26,042 nt of DNA from an uncultured Fretibacterium sp. (GCA_937915755.1 CALGGR010000069.1:1-26042); one strand, 5' to 3'; positions 6,674-15,326 are shown, counted from the first letter of the stretch. Notes: a model not told the origin generated them from the letters alone. Numbers and translations are program-made.

Positions 6674-6711
6674 AACAAAAATCCCCTGCCTTCACGTTAC
6701 AAAGACAGGGG
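6673..6711 (-). terminator. Rho-independent terminator of guaB (possibly bidirectional)
   Basis: The inverted repeat 6683-6692 / 6702-6711 (CCCCTG...CAGGGG core, about nine pairs with one mismatch) is followed on the minus strand by ATTTTTGTTT. This is a good terminator 15 bp past the guaB stop. On the plus strand the hairpin follows the toxin stop, but the downstream tract is only AACAATCTTTATT, so termination in that direction is less certain. Confidence 0.85.
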
Positions 6712-6725
6712 AACAATCTTTATTC

Positions 6726-8237
6726 TCATTTTGACCTTCTCACGGCTTCCTTCATCATTACGTCATGCGCTCCGCCCTCAATCAATGTTACAGGTGATAC
6801 AAGCGTCAGTTTCGCATTCTCCCTCATCTCTGCGAGGCTCAATACTCCGCAGTTGCAGAAAGTCGAGCGTATCTTGCTCAGTGTCTCAGCTATATTGTCC
6901 CTCAAACTCCCAGCGTATGGCACGTAGCTGTCAACACCTTCCTCGAATGACAGCTTTGCCTGCGATGAGTCGCCTGAGTCGTACCTCTGCCAGTTCCTCG
7001 CCCGTGATGATCCTTCGCCCCAATATTCCTTCATGTAATTCCCGTTTATCATGACCTTGTTCGTCGGGCTCTCGTCGAACCTCGCAAAGTATCGTCCCAG
7101 CATGCAGAAGTCTGCCCCCATAGCAAGTGCAAGAGTTATGTGGTAATCCATCACTATACCGCCGTCTGAGCATATTGGAACGTAAATTCCTGTCCGGGCA
7201 AAATATTCGTCCCTTGCCCTCGCAACTTCTATCACTGATGTCGCCTGACCGCGACCGATTCCCTTCGCCTCGCGGGTAATGCAGATTGAGCCGCCGCCTA
7301 TCCCGACCTTCACGAAGTCTGCTCCTGCTTCCGCCAAGAACCTGAATCCGTCAGCATCAACTACATTCCCTCCGCCGACTTTCACAGAATCGCCGTACCT
7401 GTCACGAATCCATTTCAGTGTTCTCCTCTGCCATTCCGTGAAACCTTCCGACGAATCTATGCAAAGCACATCAGCCCCAGCATCAACAAGTGCAGGAACT
7501 CTCTCTTCATAGTCGCGCGTGTTTATCCCCGCACCTGTCATGTAACGCTTCTGGGAATCAAGGAGTTCGAGGGGGTTCTCCTTGTGCATATCGTAATCCT
7601 TCCTGAATACGAATGCCACCATGTTGCCATCGTTGTCGACAACAGGAAGAGCGTTCAGCTTATGCTCCCAGATTATATCGTTGGCTTCGGTGAGACTCAG
7701 GCCGTCATGCGCTGATATTACTTTGTCGATTGGTGTCATGAAATCTCGGACTCTCGTGCTGACATCAGTTCGGCTCACCCGGTAATCGCGGCTCGTTACG
7801 ATGCCCAGCAACTTCCCATTGAGGCTACCGTCAAGGGTAACTGCTACTGTTGTATGTCCCGTCTTCTCCTTGAGTGCGAGAACGTCTGCGAGTGTCTGCT
7901 CGGGGCTAATGGCTGTGTCGTTTGCTACGAAACCGGCCTTGTAACGCTTCACTTTTGCGACCATCTCTGCCTGCTTCTCGACAGTCTGTGAGCAGTATAT
8001 GAATGAAAGTCCTCCTTCGCGCGCTAAGGCTATGGCCATGTTGTCGTCCGAGACCGACTGCATACACGCCGAGACCAGCGGAATATTCACTGACAAGGGA
8101 GACTCTTCGCCCTTCCTGAACTTGCACAGAGGTGTTCGCAGTGAGACGTTTGACGGCACACAGTTTTCGGATGAGTACGCCGGTACCAGAAGATACTCGG
8201 AGAATGTATGTGAGGGTTCGCTGTAGAAATATGCCAT
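6726..8237 (-). CDS. guaB: Inosine-5'-monophosphate dehydrogenase
   Basis: Oxidises IMP to XMP with NAD+, the committed step of GMP synthesis. I chose ATG 8237, giving MAYFYSEPSHTFSEYLLVP and 503 residues; the in-frame ATG at 8285 would add 16 unsupported residues. Tandem CBS domains lie at about 105-225 in the (beta/alpha)8 barrel. Catalytic Cys319 lies in GIGGGSICITRE, Asp261 in CIDSSEG, and the mobile flap has Arg418-Tyr419 (NWQRYD). These numbers and the length equal those of the Tritrichomonas foetus enzyme as I recall it, so it belongs to that subgroup. It is encoded alone on the minus strand, 72 bp downstream of the ankyrin gene, with its own terminator. A spaced GGGAG lies 12 bases before the start. 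Confidence 0.96.
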   Translation of the reverse strand: MAYFYSEPSHTFSEYLLVPAYSSENCVPSNVSLRTPLCKFRKGEESPLSVNIPLVSACMQSVSDDNMAIALAREGGLSFIYCSQTVEKQAEMVAKVKRYKAGFVANDTAISPEQTLADVLALKEKTGHTTVAVTLDGSLNGKLLGIVTSRDYRVSRTDVSTRVRDFMTPIDKVISAHDGLSLTEANDIIWEHKLNALPVVDNDGNMVAFVFRKDYDMHKENPLELLDSQKRYMTGAGINTRDYEERVPALVDAGADVLCIDSSEGFTEWQRRTLKWIRDRYGDSVKVGGGNVVDADGFRFLAEAGADFVKVGIGGGSICITREAKGIGRGQATSVIEVARARDEYFARTGIYVPICSDGGIVMDYHITLALAMGADFCMLGRYFARFDESPTNKVMINGNYMKEYWGEGSSRARNWQRYDSGDSSQAKLSFEEGVDSYVPYAGSLRDNIAETLSKIRSTFCNCGVLSLAEMRENAKLTLVSPVTLIEGGAHDVMMKEAVRRSK

Positions 8238-8309
8238 GTGGTGCTTCTTCTCCCTTCGGAAATTTTGCAGTGTATCATAGCACAACGATACAGTGATGAA
8301 ATTTTCTGA

Positions 8310-9209
8310 CTAGTTCCGTTTTGTCTTCTTTAGTCTCGCATATGCAGAAGATTTTCTCAGCCTGGAATCTTTCGGCAGAGCTCTGGCGTAATCCATAGCA
8401 GTCTTTCCCTCGATGTTCCGTATCCTCACGTCAGCACCGTAATCAAGAAGGGCGTTCACAGCGTCGGGATTGTCGTAAAGTACAGCGTAGATCAGCGGCG
8501 TGCATGAGGTTTCAACATTTCCGATACCAGCCCTCGAAAGCCTGAGTTCCCCAATCCTGAAAGGGTCGGAAGGATCAACCTTTCCGTCCTTCAATATAGC
8601 TGAGTCCCAGCCTCCTGCCTTAAGCTCATCAGCAATGGACTCACGTGTCTCATCGTCAAAATCATCGTGGATGTTCACATTCCCACCCGCTTTCACGAGA
8701 CTTTCGATAACAAATCTCATAGCCTCCGCGTCATCTTCGTACATCGAAGCAGCGTCATGAAATGCAGTCCCCATATAGAACAGACTCATCGACCAATAGT
8801 TTGGATCCGCCCCCGCTTCAAGAAGTACCGTCATTGCAGGAAGATTCTTATTCCCTACCGCGCATGTCAACGGAGTTCCTGTTGAACCGAGACCTTCCGA
8901 GCCCTCAGCGTTCACATCAAGCCCTAGACTGATGAGAAATTTCACGCTTTCAGGGTCATGGTTATACGCCGCCGCCTCATGCAGAGGAGTCCCGCCAAAG
9001 CTGAACATTATTTCATCGTCATCTTCTAAATCCGATAGATCCGAAGCGTAAATATCTCTGCTTACGTTGAAATTCGCGCCAGCTTTCACCGCTTCCATCA
9101 GCTGTGATGGTGTACCATGTCTGGCAAATTTGTAGACGTTGATGTTCTCAGCCCAGCATGACGATGCGTAAAGTACCGCTAAAATAATAACTCCTCGAAT
9201 TTTTCTCAA
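8310..9209 (-). CDS. Secreted ankyrin-repeat protein
   Basis: A 299-residue protein with a signal peptide (RKIRGVIILAVLYASSCWA). Cleavage is likely after Ala20, with Cys18 as a poor lipobox alternative. Ankyrin units are visible at about 22-50, 72-101 (GGTPLHEAA...LDVN), 111-136 (GTPLTCAV...GADP), 147-180 (GTAFHDAA...GGNVNI) and 236-278 (CTPLIYAVLYDN...GADVRIRN...GKTAMDYA). A non-repeat insertion lies at about 183-233. The start is TTG at 9209, with GAAGGG at 9221-9226 (minus strand); an ATG 10 bases upstream is out of frame. Function is unknown. Ankyrin repeats bind proteins; exported forms occur in periplasmic stress and TA-like or immunity contexts and in host-associated bacteria. It is divergent from tadA. 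Confidence 0.85.
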   Translation of the reverse strand: MRKIRGVIILAVLYASSCWAENINVYKFARHGTPSQLMEAVKAGANFNVSRDIYASDLSDLEDDDEIMFSFGGTPLHEAAAYNHDPESVKFLISLGLDVNAEGSEGLGSTGTPLTCAVGNKNLPAMTVLLEAGADPNYWSMSLFYMGTAFHDAASMYEDDAEAMRFVIESLVKAGGNVNIHDDFDDETRESIADELKAGGWDSAILKDGKVDPSDPFRIGELRLSRAGIGNVETSCTPLIYAVLYDNPDAVNALLDYGADVRIRNIEGKTAMDYARALPKDSRLRKSSAYARLKKTKRN

Positions 9210-9235
9210 AGCACTTCATTCCCTTCTGAAAATTA

Positions 9236-9260
9236 TTGACACTTGCATGGCGTGTATAAT
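9236..9260 (+). promoter_or_regulatory. Candidate sigma-70 promoter for the tadA-recJ-rel series
   Basis: Perfect hexamers TTGACA (9236-9241) and TATAAT (9255-9260) lie 45 bp before the tadA start, in the divergent gap with the ankyrin gene. The spacer is only 13 bases where 16-18 is normal, so the pair may not work together; the TATAAT is likely a real -10 box on its own. Confidence 0.45.
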
Positions 9261-9304
9261 AACTCACAAACTTAATTATCCATAATGTGAAGCGGAGGTC
9301 GTCA

Positions 9305-9769
9305 ATGACAGAAGATAATTACTACATGCTACAGGCACTTAAAGAGGCAAGAAACGCTTTTTCCCGCGGAGATGTCCCTGTCGGTGCTTTAATCGTTAAA
9401 GACGGCGAAATATTATCTTACGGGAGCGACAAGAAACTTTCTGACCCAACTGAGCACGCCGAGATTATTGCAATACGTTCTTGTGCCGAAAAATCTGGAC
9501 GTTGGAATCTCAATGGCTGCACTCTCTACGTTACGCTTGAACCATGCCCAATGTGTGCCGGTGCTTGCGTGAATGCCAGGGTCTCAAGAGTCGTATATGG
9601 CGCAAGGAATTACCGTTCTGGCGCAGGTGGAACGCTCTATAACATTCTCAGGGACTCCAGGCTCAATCACATGTGTAAAGTCGAAGCCGGCATAATGGAG
9701 AATGAATGCGTCAAGATTCTTCAGGATTACTTCATTCGGAGGAGGAAATCATGCTCCCGACACGCATGA
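9305..9769 (+). CDS. tadA: tRNA-specific adenosine deaminase
   Basis: Deaminates A34 to inosine in the anticodon of tRNA-Arg(ACG). Cytidine-deaminase-fold zinc site: His51-Ala-Glu53 (TEHAEI) and PCPMC (Cys81, Cys84), with the bacterial TadA length of 154 residues. I set the start at ATG 9305 because CGGAGG (9293-9298) lies six bases before it; the upstream in-frame GTG at 9287 would bury this ribosome binding site in the coding sequence. The last 19 bases overlap recJ. It is the first gene of the long plus-strand series and follows the candidate promoter at 9236-9260. A free-base deaminase is the alternative, but the motif spacing and the RNYRSGAGG region fit TadA better. Confidence 0.93.
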   Translation: MTEDNYYMLQALKEARNAFSRGDVPVGALIVKDGEILSYGSDKKLSDPTEHAEIIAIRSCAEKSGRWNLNGCTLYVTLEPCPMCAGACVNARVSRVVYGARNYRSGAGGTLYNILRDSRLNHMCKVEAGIMENECVKILQDYFIRRRKSCSRHA

Positions 9770-11442
9770 TCTCTGAGCTGAAAATTTATCAGCCCAACTC
9801 TCATACTAAGATGCTAGCCTCCGAGTTATCTTGCCCGGAGCTTGCCGCAGGTGTCCTCGAAATGCTCAAGGGCGGTGAGGATATTGACACTTTACGCGAT
9901 TGGATCAGGCCGGATTTCACGAAGCAGATGGAAAGCCTCGACTTGGGTAAAGGAAGCAGAGCCGCCAGAGATTTATGGAACTCAAAAAGCTCTTTCGGCA
10001 ATGTTTTAGTCTACGGAGATTATGACACTGACGGAATTTCATCAACTGTTCTCGCTATGGAGATTTTCAGGAACAAAGCCGCTCAGGTTCGCTATTTCAT
10101 TCCACGAAGAGATGTTCATGGTTATGGGCTTAATGCCGACGTTCTCGACAAGGTTGCTGGATTGGGGTGCAACACTCTAATCGTTACTGACTGCGGCACT
10201 AATGACTCCGAAATGCTCCAGAAGCTCGCAAAAATCGGCATCAACATTTTCGTCTTTGACCACCATTCACTCTCTGCTCCCATAACAATCCCAACAATCG
10301 TGAATCCATGCATCAACATGGAAGCCGGAGACCATCAGAAGATTTGCGCGACCGCTGTTCTCTGGTGCTGGGCGTGGAAAGAGAATATCGTTCCCAGAGA
10401 CTTTCTGAGGTATGAGGTCGATCTCGTTACTCTTGCGACTATTGCCGACTGTATGCCTCTCCACAATCTCAACCGTATGCTGGTACGTGAGGGCATGAGG
10501 CTCATGAGGCGTAACCCAAGACGAGGACTGGCTGCTCTCTTTGATTGTCTCAGTATCAATAAATCCCAGCTCTCAGAAGAGCACCTCTCGATGCGCGTCA
10601 TTCCCTGTCTCAATGCTCCCGGAAGAATCGCTACTGCTGACACAGGAGTACGTGCACTTCTCGGAAATGGGAGCAACGATGCCGTCTATTCATGCGTAAA
10701 TGACCTCATGCGTGTTAACCGAAAGCGTCAGACTTTGACCGAGAACATTGCTCACGAGATTGATGACGGGATCATTACAGGCCGTATCAAAAGGAAAGTA
10801 ATCTACAATGAGCAATGGCCGATTGGTGTTCTCAGCGGGGTTGCAAGCAGGATATGCGCTCAGTACAACAGGCCGATCGTACTCGCCGCTCCTACTGGAA
10901 GCACTCTCATTCGCGGGACGTTAAGAGTTCCTGAGGGCGGTGATGCTGTAGGGATATTACGGAAGATTTCGGGGAAGCTCGATGCTTGGGGAGGGCATAA
11001 ATTTGCCGCAGGGTTCTCGGTTCTCACTCAGAATTGGCATGAAGTTCGTGATGACCTTGAGCGTATGCTTGCGGACATTGTCATTGAGCCGGAAGGTGTT
11101 ACGCCCGTGATTAACATCATTCCGTCTGATATTACTATCTCGGACTGGAGAGCAGTCTCGGAGCTTGGGCCTTTTGGGAACAATAACCCTTCGCCTAAGT
11201 TCTACACCGACAATAACCCTCGCGGCCTCGAAATCAACGCAATGGGTAAGGACGGTAAACACAGCTTTGTCCGCGTCAATAATGCGAAACTTTTGGCTTT
11301 CAATACCCCGCCCCATGATGTTGCGGAATTAGTGGGAAAGGGATTAAAAGGGTGGATTTATCACCCAAGGCTTGATTACTGGAGAAATGAGGAACAGTTA
11401 CAGTTCATTCTGGACTGTGCAGTTACGGAAGGAGGGATTTAA
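9751..11442 (+). CDS. recJ: Single-stranded-DNA-specific 5'-3' exonuclease RecJ
   Basis: Metal-dependent DHH-superfamily nuclease acting in recombination and repair. Motifs in order: DYDTDG (Asp90, 92, 94), IPRRDVHGYGL, VTDCG (Asp147), FDHH (Asp170-His172), IADCMPL (Asp233). DHHA1 elements follow: GVLSGVASRI and GGHKFAAGF. A C-terminal OB-like region ends the protein (KGLKGWIYHPRLDYW). The start is ATG 9751, behind GGAGGAGG (9738-9745) with a 5-base spacer; an in-frame ATG 45 bases upstream lies in tadA and has no such site. The 563 residues are typical. It precedes rel by 5 bp, so the two share an mRNA. Confidence 0.95.
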   Translation: MLPTRMISELKIYQPNSHTKMLASELSCPELAAGVLEMLKGGEDIDTLRDWIRPDFTKQMESLDLGKGSRAARDLWNSKSSFGNVLVYGDYDTDGISSTVLAMEIFRNKAAQVRYFIPRRDVHGYGLNADVLDKVAGLGCNTLIVTDCGTNDSEMLQKLAKIGINIFVFDHHSLSAPITIPTIVNPCINMEAGDHQKICATAVLWCWAWKENIVPRDFLRYEVDLVTLATIADCMPLHNLNRMLVREGMRLMRRNPRRGLAALFDCLSINKSQLSEEHLSMRVIPCLNAPGRIATADTGVRALLGNGSNDAVYSCVNDLMRVNRKRQTLTENIAHEIDDGIITGRIKRKVIYNEQWPIGVLSGVASRICAQYNRPIVLAAPTGSTLIRGTLRVPEGGDAVGILRKISGKLDAWGGHKFAAGFSVLTQNWHEVRDDLERMLADIVIEPEGVTPVINIIPSDITISDWRAVSELGPFGNNNPSPKFYTDNNPRGLEINAMGKDGKHSFVRVNNAKLLAFNTPPHDVAELVGKGLKGWIYHPRLDYWRNEEQLQFILDCAVTEGGI

Positions 11443-11447
11443 GTATC

Positions 11448-13775
11448 ATGGCCGAACCTATAGAAACTCTCGAAACTGGCCGGGAAACTTTTTCGTCAAT
11501 AATAAGCTCAATACCATCGATTGACAGCTCATCAAACTATTTGCGCGACATGTACGCTCTTCGCGATGAGTTCTTCGCAAAGATACCAGAGGAGTCGAAG
11601 ATTGAAATTGTCCGCTCGGCATGGCAGGAGCTATGGGGGAAAGCCATGCTGTCATTAAACCCCGAACAGTTACAGCGTCTCGGTGATGCGTTCGTCTTCG
11701 CTGCAATCGCCCACAAAGACCAGAAGCGCAAGTCCGGTGAACCCTACATCACTCACACACTTAGTGCGGCGTTAATCCTCGCTGGAATGCGTCTGGACAT
11801 GGCCACTCTTGAGGCTGCTTTGCTTCATGACGTTCTTGAGGACACTGACGTTACGCCGGAGGAAATGAGGGAGAAATTCGGCCCTGACGTTGAGATGCTT
11901 GTTGACGGCGTTACGAAGCTGGCCCAGGACGATGTGAAGGAATTCATGTCCCGCGAAGACCTTACTGCTGAAAGTCTGCGCCACATGTTCATAGTGATGG
12001 CCAAGGATATCAGGGTCGTCCTCATAAAACTTGCCGACCGTCTGCACAATATGAGGACACTTCAGGTCATGAGGCCGGACAAGCAGAAGCGTATTGCCCG
12101 CGAGACTATGGAGATTTACGCGCCTTTAGCTCACAGGCTGGGGATTTACCAGATTAAGCGGGAACTTGAAGATTTGTCATTCATGTACCTTGAGCCGGAA
12201 ATTTACGCAGAAGTCGAACGCCGTGTCAAAATCAGAATGCCAAAAATGGAGTCGGTAATCGAGCATGCAAAGTCAATCCTTGAGGAGCGTCTTCAGAAGG
12301 ACAACATTCCTTGCAGGATTAAAGGGCGGGCAAAGCATTTCTACAGCATTTACGAGAAGATGCAGAGGAAGAAGATTTCCTTCGACGAGCTTTATGACAT
12401 TCTGGCCGTAAGAATCCTGGTTACTGATGTCTCGACGTGTTACGCGGTTTTGGGAGTTGTGCATTCATTGTGGCTTCCAGTTCCCGGGCAGTTCGATGAC
12501 TACATCGCCAACCCAAAGAGCAACATGTATCAGTCATTGCACACTACAGTGATGGTATTGGGAGTTCCTCTTGAAGTTCAAATACGCACTTACGACATGA
12601 ACCATTTTGCCGAGTATGGTATCGCGGCTCACTGGGTTTACAAAGAAGGCGGAAGCAGGAAGCTCCTCAAGGGCCTCAACGAGAAGCTGATGTTAGTACG
12701 TCAGGTCATGGAAGCAGGTCAGGACGGCGAGGATACAAAGGAGTTCGTAGACATTCTCAAGACTGACATTTTGCTGACGAGCGAGCTTTATGTTTTCACG
12801 CCAGACGGAAAGCCGATGATTCTCCCGAACGGTTCAACAGTTTTGGATTTTGCCTATGCAGTACACACTGAGATCGGCAATCACTGCGCGGGCGCGATGG
12901 TTAACGGACGAATGGTACAGCTTGACACACAGCTTCACAGCGGGGACAGGGTGAAGATTCTCACAGCTCCGGGGGCATCACCGTCGAAGGACTGGCTCAA
13001 GATCGTCAGCAGCGCAAAGACACGCAGCAAAATACGTTCATACTTCAAGCAGGCAGAGAAAGCAGACAGGGACGAGAAATTAGAGCGGGGCTGGAAACTC
13101 ATTGAGCGTGAGCTGAAACGCCGCGGACTTGGGGATGTTAAGCGTGAGGATTTCAGCAACATTGACGAGCAGCTCATAAGCGTAGGCTCTGGGACTATAG
13201 GCGCGAGCGAGACTGCCCAGAAATTATCGCTTGCATGGCTTCAGCACCATTCGCCGGCACCACAGACAGCTCCGGTTGAGTTCGTCAGTGAGCCATTGCA
13301 GAAGAAGAAGGACAACAAGTCTGACGTTCTCGTTGAGGGCGAGGGCGGAGTAAGCGTAACATTTGCGAGCTGCTGCAACCCAGTGCCGGGCGACGATATT
13401 GTTGGTTACTCGTCGATGAGGCGGGGAATTACTGTCCACCGTTGTGAGTGCAGGAACGTTGCAGGAATTGAGGGTGAGCGCAAAATCTCTGTGTCGTGGT
13501 CATTGCCGGAATTGAGTCTCACAGGAGGAAAGCGTCCAAACAGTTACACCGCACGCCTTAAGATGGAAGCTGAGGGAAGAGACGATATTCTCGCGGATAT
13601 TACGAGGGTCTTGGGGCTTGAGGGAAGCAGTATATCGAGCTACAAAGCTCCGGCGACTAGCAGCGGCTTGATGCGTATAAAGATGGAGATAAGGGTGAGG
13701 GATCTTCAGCACCTCTATTCGGCAATGTCGAGGATTAACGAGGTTCGGGGTATACTTAGCGTGGAGAGGGAGTGA
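11448..13775 (+). CDS. rel: Bifunctional (p)ppGpp synthetase/hydrolase, Rel/SpoT family
   Basis: Makes and degrades the alarmone (p)ppGpp in the stringent response. Domains: HD hydrolase with intact residues (His89, His127-Asp128, Glu131-Asp132 in HDVLEDT); synthetase about 285-400 (GRAKHFYSIYEKM, YDILAVRILV, YQSLHTTV, EVQIRT, AEYGIAAHW); TGS about 445-508 (LYVFTPDGK); a helical part; a zinc-finger-like segment about 641-670 (SCCNPVPGD...HRCECRN); and ACT at the C-terminus. The intact HD site separates it from hydrolase-dead RelA. Length 775 is normal. The ribosome binding site GGAAGGAGGG lies in the recJ end. dtd follows 4 bp later, a widespread rel-dtd pairing. Confidence 0.96.
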   Translation: MAEPIETLETGRETFSSIISSIPSIDSSSNYLRDMYALRDEFFAKIPEESKIEIVRSAWQELWGKAMLSLNPEQLQRLGDAFVFAAIAHKDQKRKSGEPYITHTLSAALILAGMRLDMATLEAALLHDVLEDTDVTPEEMREKFGPDVEMLVDGVTKLAQDDVKEFMSREDLTAESLRHMFIVMAKDIRVVLIKLADRLHNMRTLQVMRPDKQKRIARETMEIYAPLAHRLGIYQIKRELEDLSFMYLEPEIYAEVERRVKIRMPKMESVIEHAKSILEERLQKDNIPCRIKGRAKHFYSIYEKMQRKKISFDELYDILAVRILVTDVSTCYAVLGVVHSLWLPVPGQFDDYIANPKSNMYQSLHTTVMVLGVPLEVQIRTYDMNHFAEYGIAAHWVYKEGGSRKLLKGLNEKLMLVRQVMEAGQDGEDTKEFVDILKTDILLTSELYVFTPDGKPMILPNGSTVLDFAYAVHTEIGNHCAGAMVNGRMVQLDTQLHSGDRVKILTAPGASPSKDWLKIVSSAKTRSKIRSYFKQAEKADRDEKLERGWKLIERELKRRGLGDVKREDFSNIDEQLISVGSGTIGASETAQKLSLAWLQHHSPAPQTAPVEFVSEPLQKKKDNKSDVLVEGEGGVSVTFASCCNPVPGDDIVGYSSMRRGITVHRCECRNVAGIEGERKISVSWSLPELSLTGGKRPNSYTARLKMEAEGRDDILADITRVLGLEGSSISSYKAPATSSGLMRIKMEIRVRDLQHLYSAMSRINEVRGILSVERE

Positions 13776-13779
13776 GATA

Positions 13780-14223
13780 GTGAGACTTTTAATTCAGCGC
13801 GTGAAGCGTGCGTCAGTAACCATAAACGGTCAGGAGAAGCGCGAAATCGGCGCGGGAATGTGCGTTTTCATCGGTGTAACTCACGGCGATAATGAGGCTG
13901 GTGCTGACTGGCTTGCTGATAAGATGGTGGGGCTTCGTATCTTTGAGGACGATGAGGGAAAGATCAATCTCTCGTTGAAGGACGTTGGGGGCGAGTTGCT
14001 TTTAGTGTCACAGTTCACGCTCTATGCTTCCTGCGAGAAGGGAAGGCGGCCAAGTTTCACTGATGCCGCAAAACCTGAAGAAGCTGAGAGGCTGTATGAT
14101 TACTTTGTGTCGAAGGTTGAGGCTATGGGATTGAAGGGTGTAAAATGCGGAGAGTTTGGTGCTGATATGGAGGTCGAAATCATCAATGACGGACCGCTGA
14201 CGTTCATCATTGACAGCAAGTAG
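13780..14223 (+). CDS. dtd: D-aminoacyl-tRNA deacylase
   Basis: Hydrolyses D-amino acids (and glycine wrongly put on tRNA-Ala) from tRNA, a cytoplasmic quality-control step. DTD signatures are present: SQFTLY about residues 77-82, followed by GRRPSFTDAA, and INDGPLTF near the C-terminus (family NDGPVT, with Leu here for Val). The 147 residues equal the family length. The start is GTG at 13780, four bases after the rel stop, with GGGAG inside the rel end. The rel-dtd order is conserved across many bacteria and supports both calls. Confidence 0.95.
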   Translation: MRLLIQRVKRASVTINGQEKREIGAGMCVFIGVTHGDNEAGADWLADKMVGLRIFEDDEGKINLSLKDVGGELLLVSQFTLYASCEKGRRPSFTDAAKPEEAERLYDYFVSKVEAMGLKGVKCGEFGADMEVEIINDGPLTFIIDSK

Positions 14224-14237
14224 AGGAGTGAGCTTAA

Positions 14238-14666
14238 TTGGAACAGTTGACGCTGGATATTGAAGGAAAGCCGGCCTCGCAGGAAATATTTTCCTTATTG
14301 CGTGGTATTGATACGAGCCTTCGGGAACTCAGGGAAGAATTTTACGATTACCGGCGGGATAATAACGCCCGTATGAGCCGTTTGGAAGAAGAAGTATCAG
14401 GGCTGAAACGGGAAGTAGTTGACCTGAAAATTTCGGCTGGAGTAACGGAACACAGATTGAATGAGTTTCGTGATGACATTAAGGAATTGCGTCAGGAAGT
14501 TAGCGGACTCCATCAGGAAGTGAACGGGCTTCAGCAGGAAGTGAACGGACTCCGGGGAGATTTGCGGGAACTCGCCGGAAATCTCGGAGCTATGCAGACG
14601 CGCTTTTCTTGGTGGCTCGTCATAGTTGGTATAGTGATAGCCGCTATGCAATATTGGAAGGGGTAA
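14238..14666 (+). CDS. Tail-anchored coiled-coil protein, unknown function
   Basis: I do not recognise a named family. The 142-residue protein has an N-terminal helical part (about 13-45), a long predicted coiled coil (about 46-118) and a single hydrophobic helix at the very end (about 123-139, WWLVIVGIVIAAMQYW) followed by KG. That is the layout of a tail-anchored membrane protein with a cytosolic rod. Residues 85-105 are three heptads RQEVSGL, HQEVNGL, QQEVNGL encoded by near-identical 21-bp units. The start is TTG 14238 with GAGGAG eight bases before. It lies between dtd and an MBL hydrolase, just upstream of the mre genes. Small phage XhlA-like and DUF1640-like proteins share this shape but no specific motif. 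Confidence 0.75.
   Translation: MEQLTLDIEGKPASQEIFSLLRGIDTSLRELREEFYDYRRDNNARMSRLEEEVSGLKREVVDLKISAGVTEHRLNEFRDDIKELRQEVSGLHQEVNGLQQEVNGLRGDLRELAGNLGAMQTRFSWWLVIVGIVIAAMQYWKG
14490..14552 (+). repeat. Three 21-bp coding repeats (heptad units)
   Basis: Units at 14490-14510, 14511-14531 and 14532-14552 encode RQEVSGL, HQEVNGL and QQEVNGL; a diverged fourth (RGDLREL) follows. Each unit is one coiled-coil heptad, so gain or loss of a unit would lengthen or shorten the rod without changing frame. Confidence 0.85.
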
Positions 14667-14674
14667 CAGCATAA

Positions 14675-15310
14675 ATGCAATATAAAAGATTCCCGTTAGG
14701 GGCATTATGGACAAACGGATATTTATTCTGGGATGATGTTACGAAAAAAGCATTCTTCATTGACCCGGGCGGAGACACAACGGACGTTAAAAATTTCATG
14801 GCCGAAAACGAAATAATCCTCAACACAATCCTGCTAACTCACGGACATATTGACCACGTCGCGGGGATTCACGAGCTTGTCCCTATGGTCGGTGATAATA
14901 TCTATATTGGCGCAAAGGACGCTGACATGCTAAGGCACCCATCAAGGCAGCTTCAGGCGTTACTGGGCGTCAAATTCAGCGGCATCGACAAGTTTCGCAC
15001 GGTTGAAGACGGAAGGATCATCGAGTTTTCGGGATGCAACGTCAAAGTCATCGAGACACCCGGCCACACTGAAGGAAGCGTTTGTTTCCTCATCACAGAT
15101 AATGACGGCCACAAGATACTCGTCTCTGGTGATATTCTCTTTGCACAGAGCGTCGGAAGAACTGACCTTGAAGGCGGAGACAGCTTGAAGCTTGAGGCAT
15201 CATTGAGGAGGCTGGCTGAATTTTCTGACGGGCTGAGAGTTTTGCCGGGTCATGGCCCTGAGACAAGCATAGGCAGTGAGCGCGAACTCAATCCATATTG
15301 GCCAAGGTGA
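14675..15310 (+). CDS. Metallo-beta-lactamase-fold hydrolase (glyoxalase II-like)
   Basis: A cytoplasmic two-metal hydrolase of 211 residues. Metal ligands: THGHIDH (HxHxDH), TPGHTEGS, SGDILF (bridging Asp) and LPGHGPET (last His). This is the short YcbL/YqgX-type glyoxalase II-like subgroup, which lacks the C-terminal glutathione-binding domain of classical GloB; the substrate, probably a thioester, cannot be told from sequence. No signal peptide is present. It is not a detached ComEC lactamase domain, which lacks this full metal set and is exported. A gap of 8 bp before and 16 bp after places it in the same transcript as rel and mreB. Confidence 0.9.
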   Translation: MQYKRFPLGALWTNGYLFWDDVTKKAFFIDPGGDTTDVKNFMAENEIILNTILLTHGHIDHVAGIHELVPMVGDNIYIGAKDADMLRHPSRQLQALLGVKFSGIDKFRTVEDGRIIEFSGCNVKVIETPGHTEGSVCFLITDNDGHKILVSGDILFAQSVGRTDLEGGDSLKLEASLRRLAEFSDGLRVLPGHGPETSIGSERELNPYWPR

Positions 15311-15326
15311 GAGGGGTTAAAATATC

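Noticed and set aside
8238..8285. N-terminal extension of guaB by 16 residues
   Set aside because: The family starts at MAYFY and the residue numbering then matches the T. foetus enzyme exactly; the extension has no family counterpart.
14675..15310. The MBL hydrolase as the missing lactamase domain of ComEC
   Set aside because: It is a cytoplasmic glyoxalase II-like protein with a full two-metal set, no export signal, and lies 8.5 kb from comEC in a different series.
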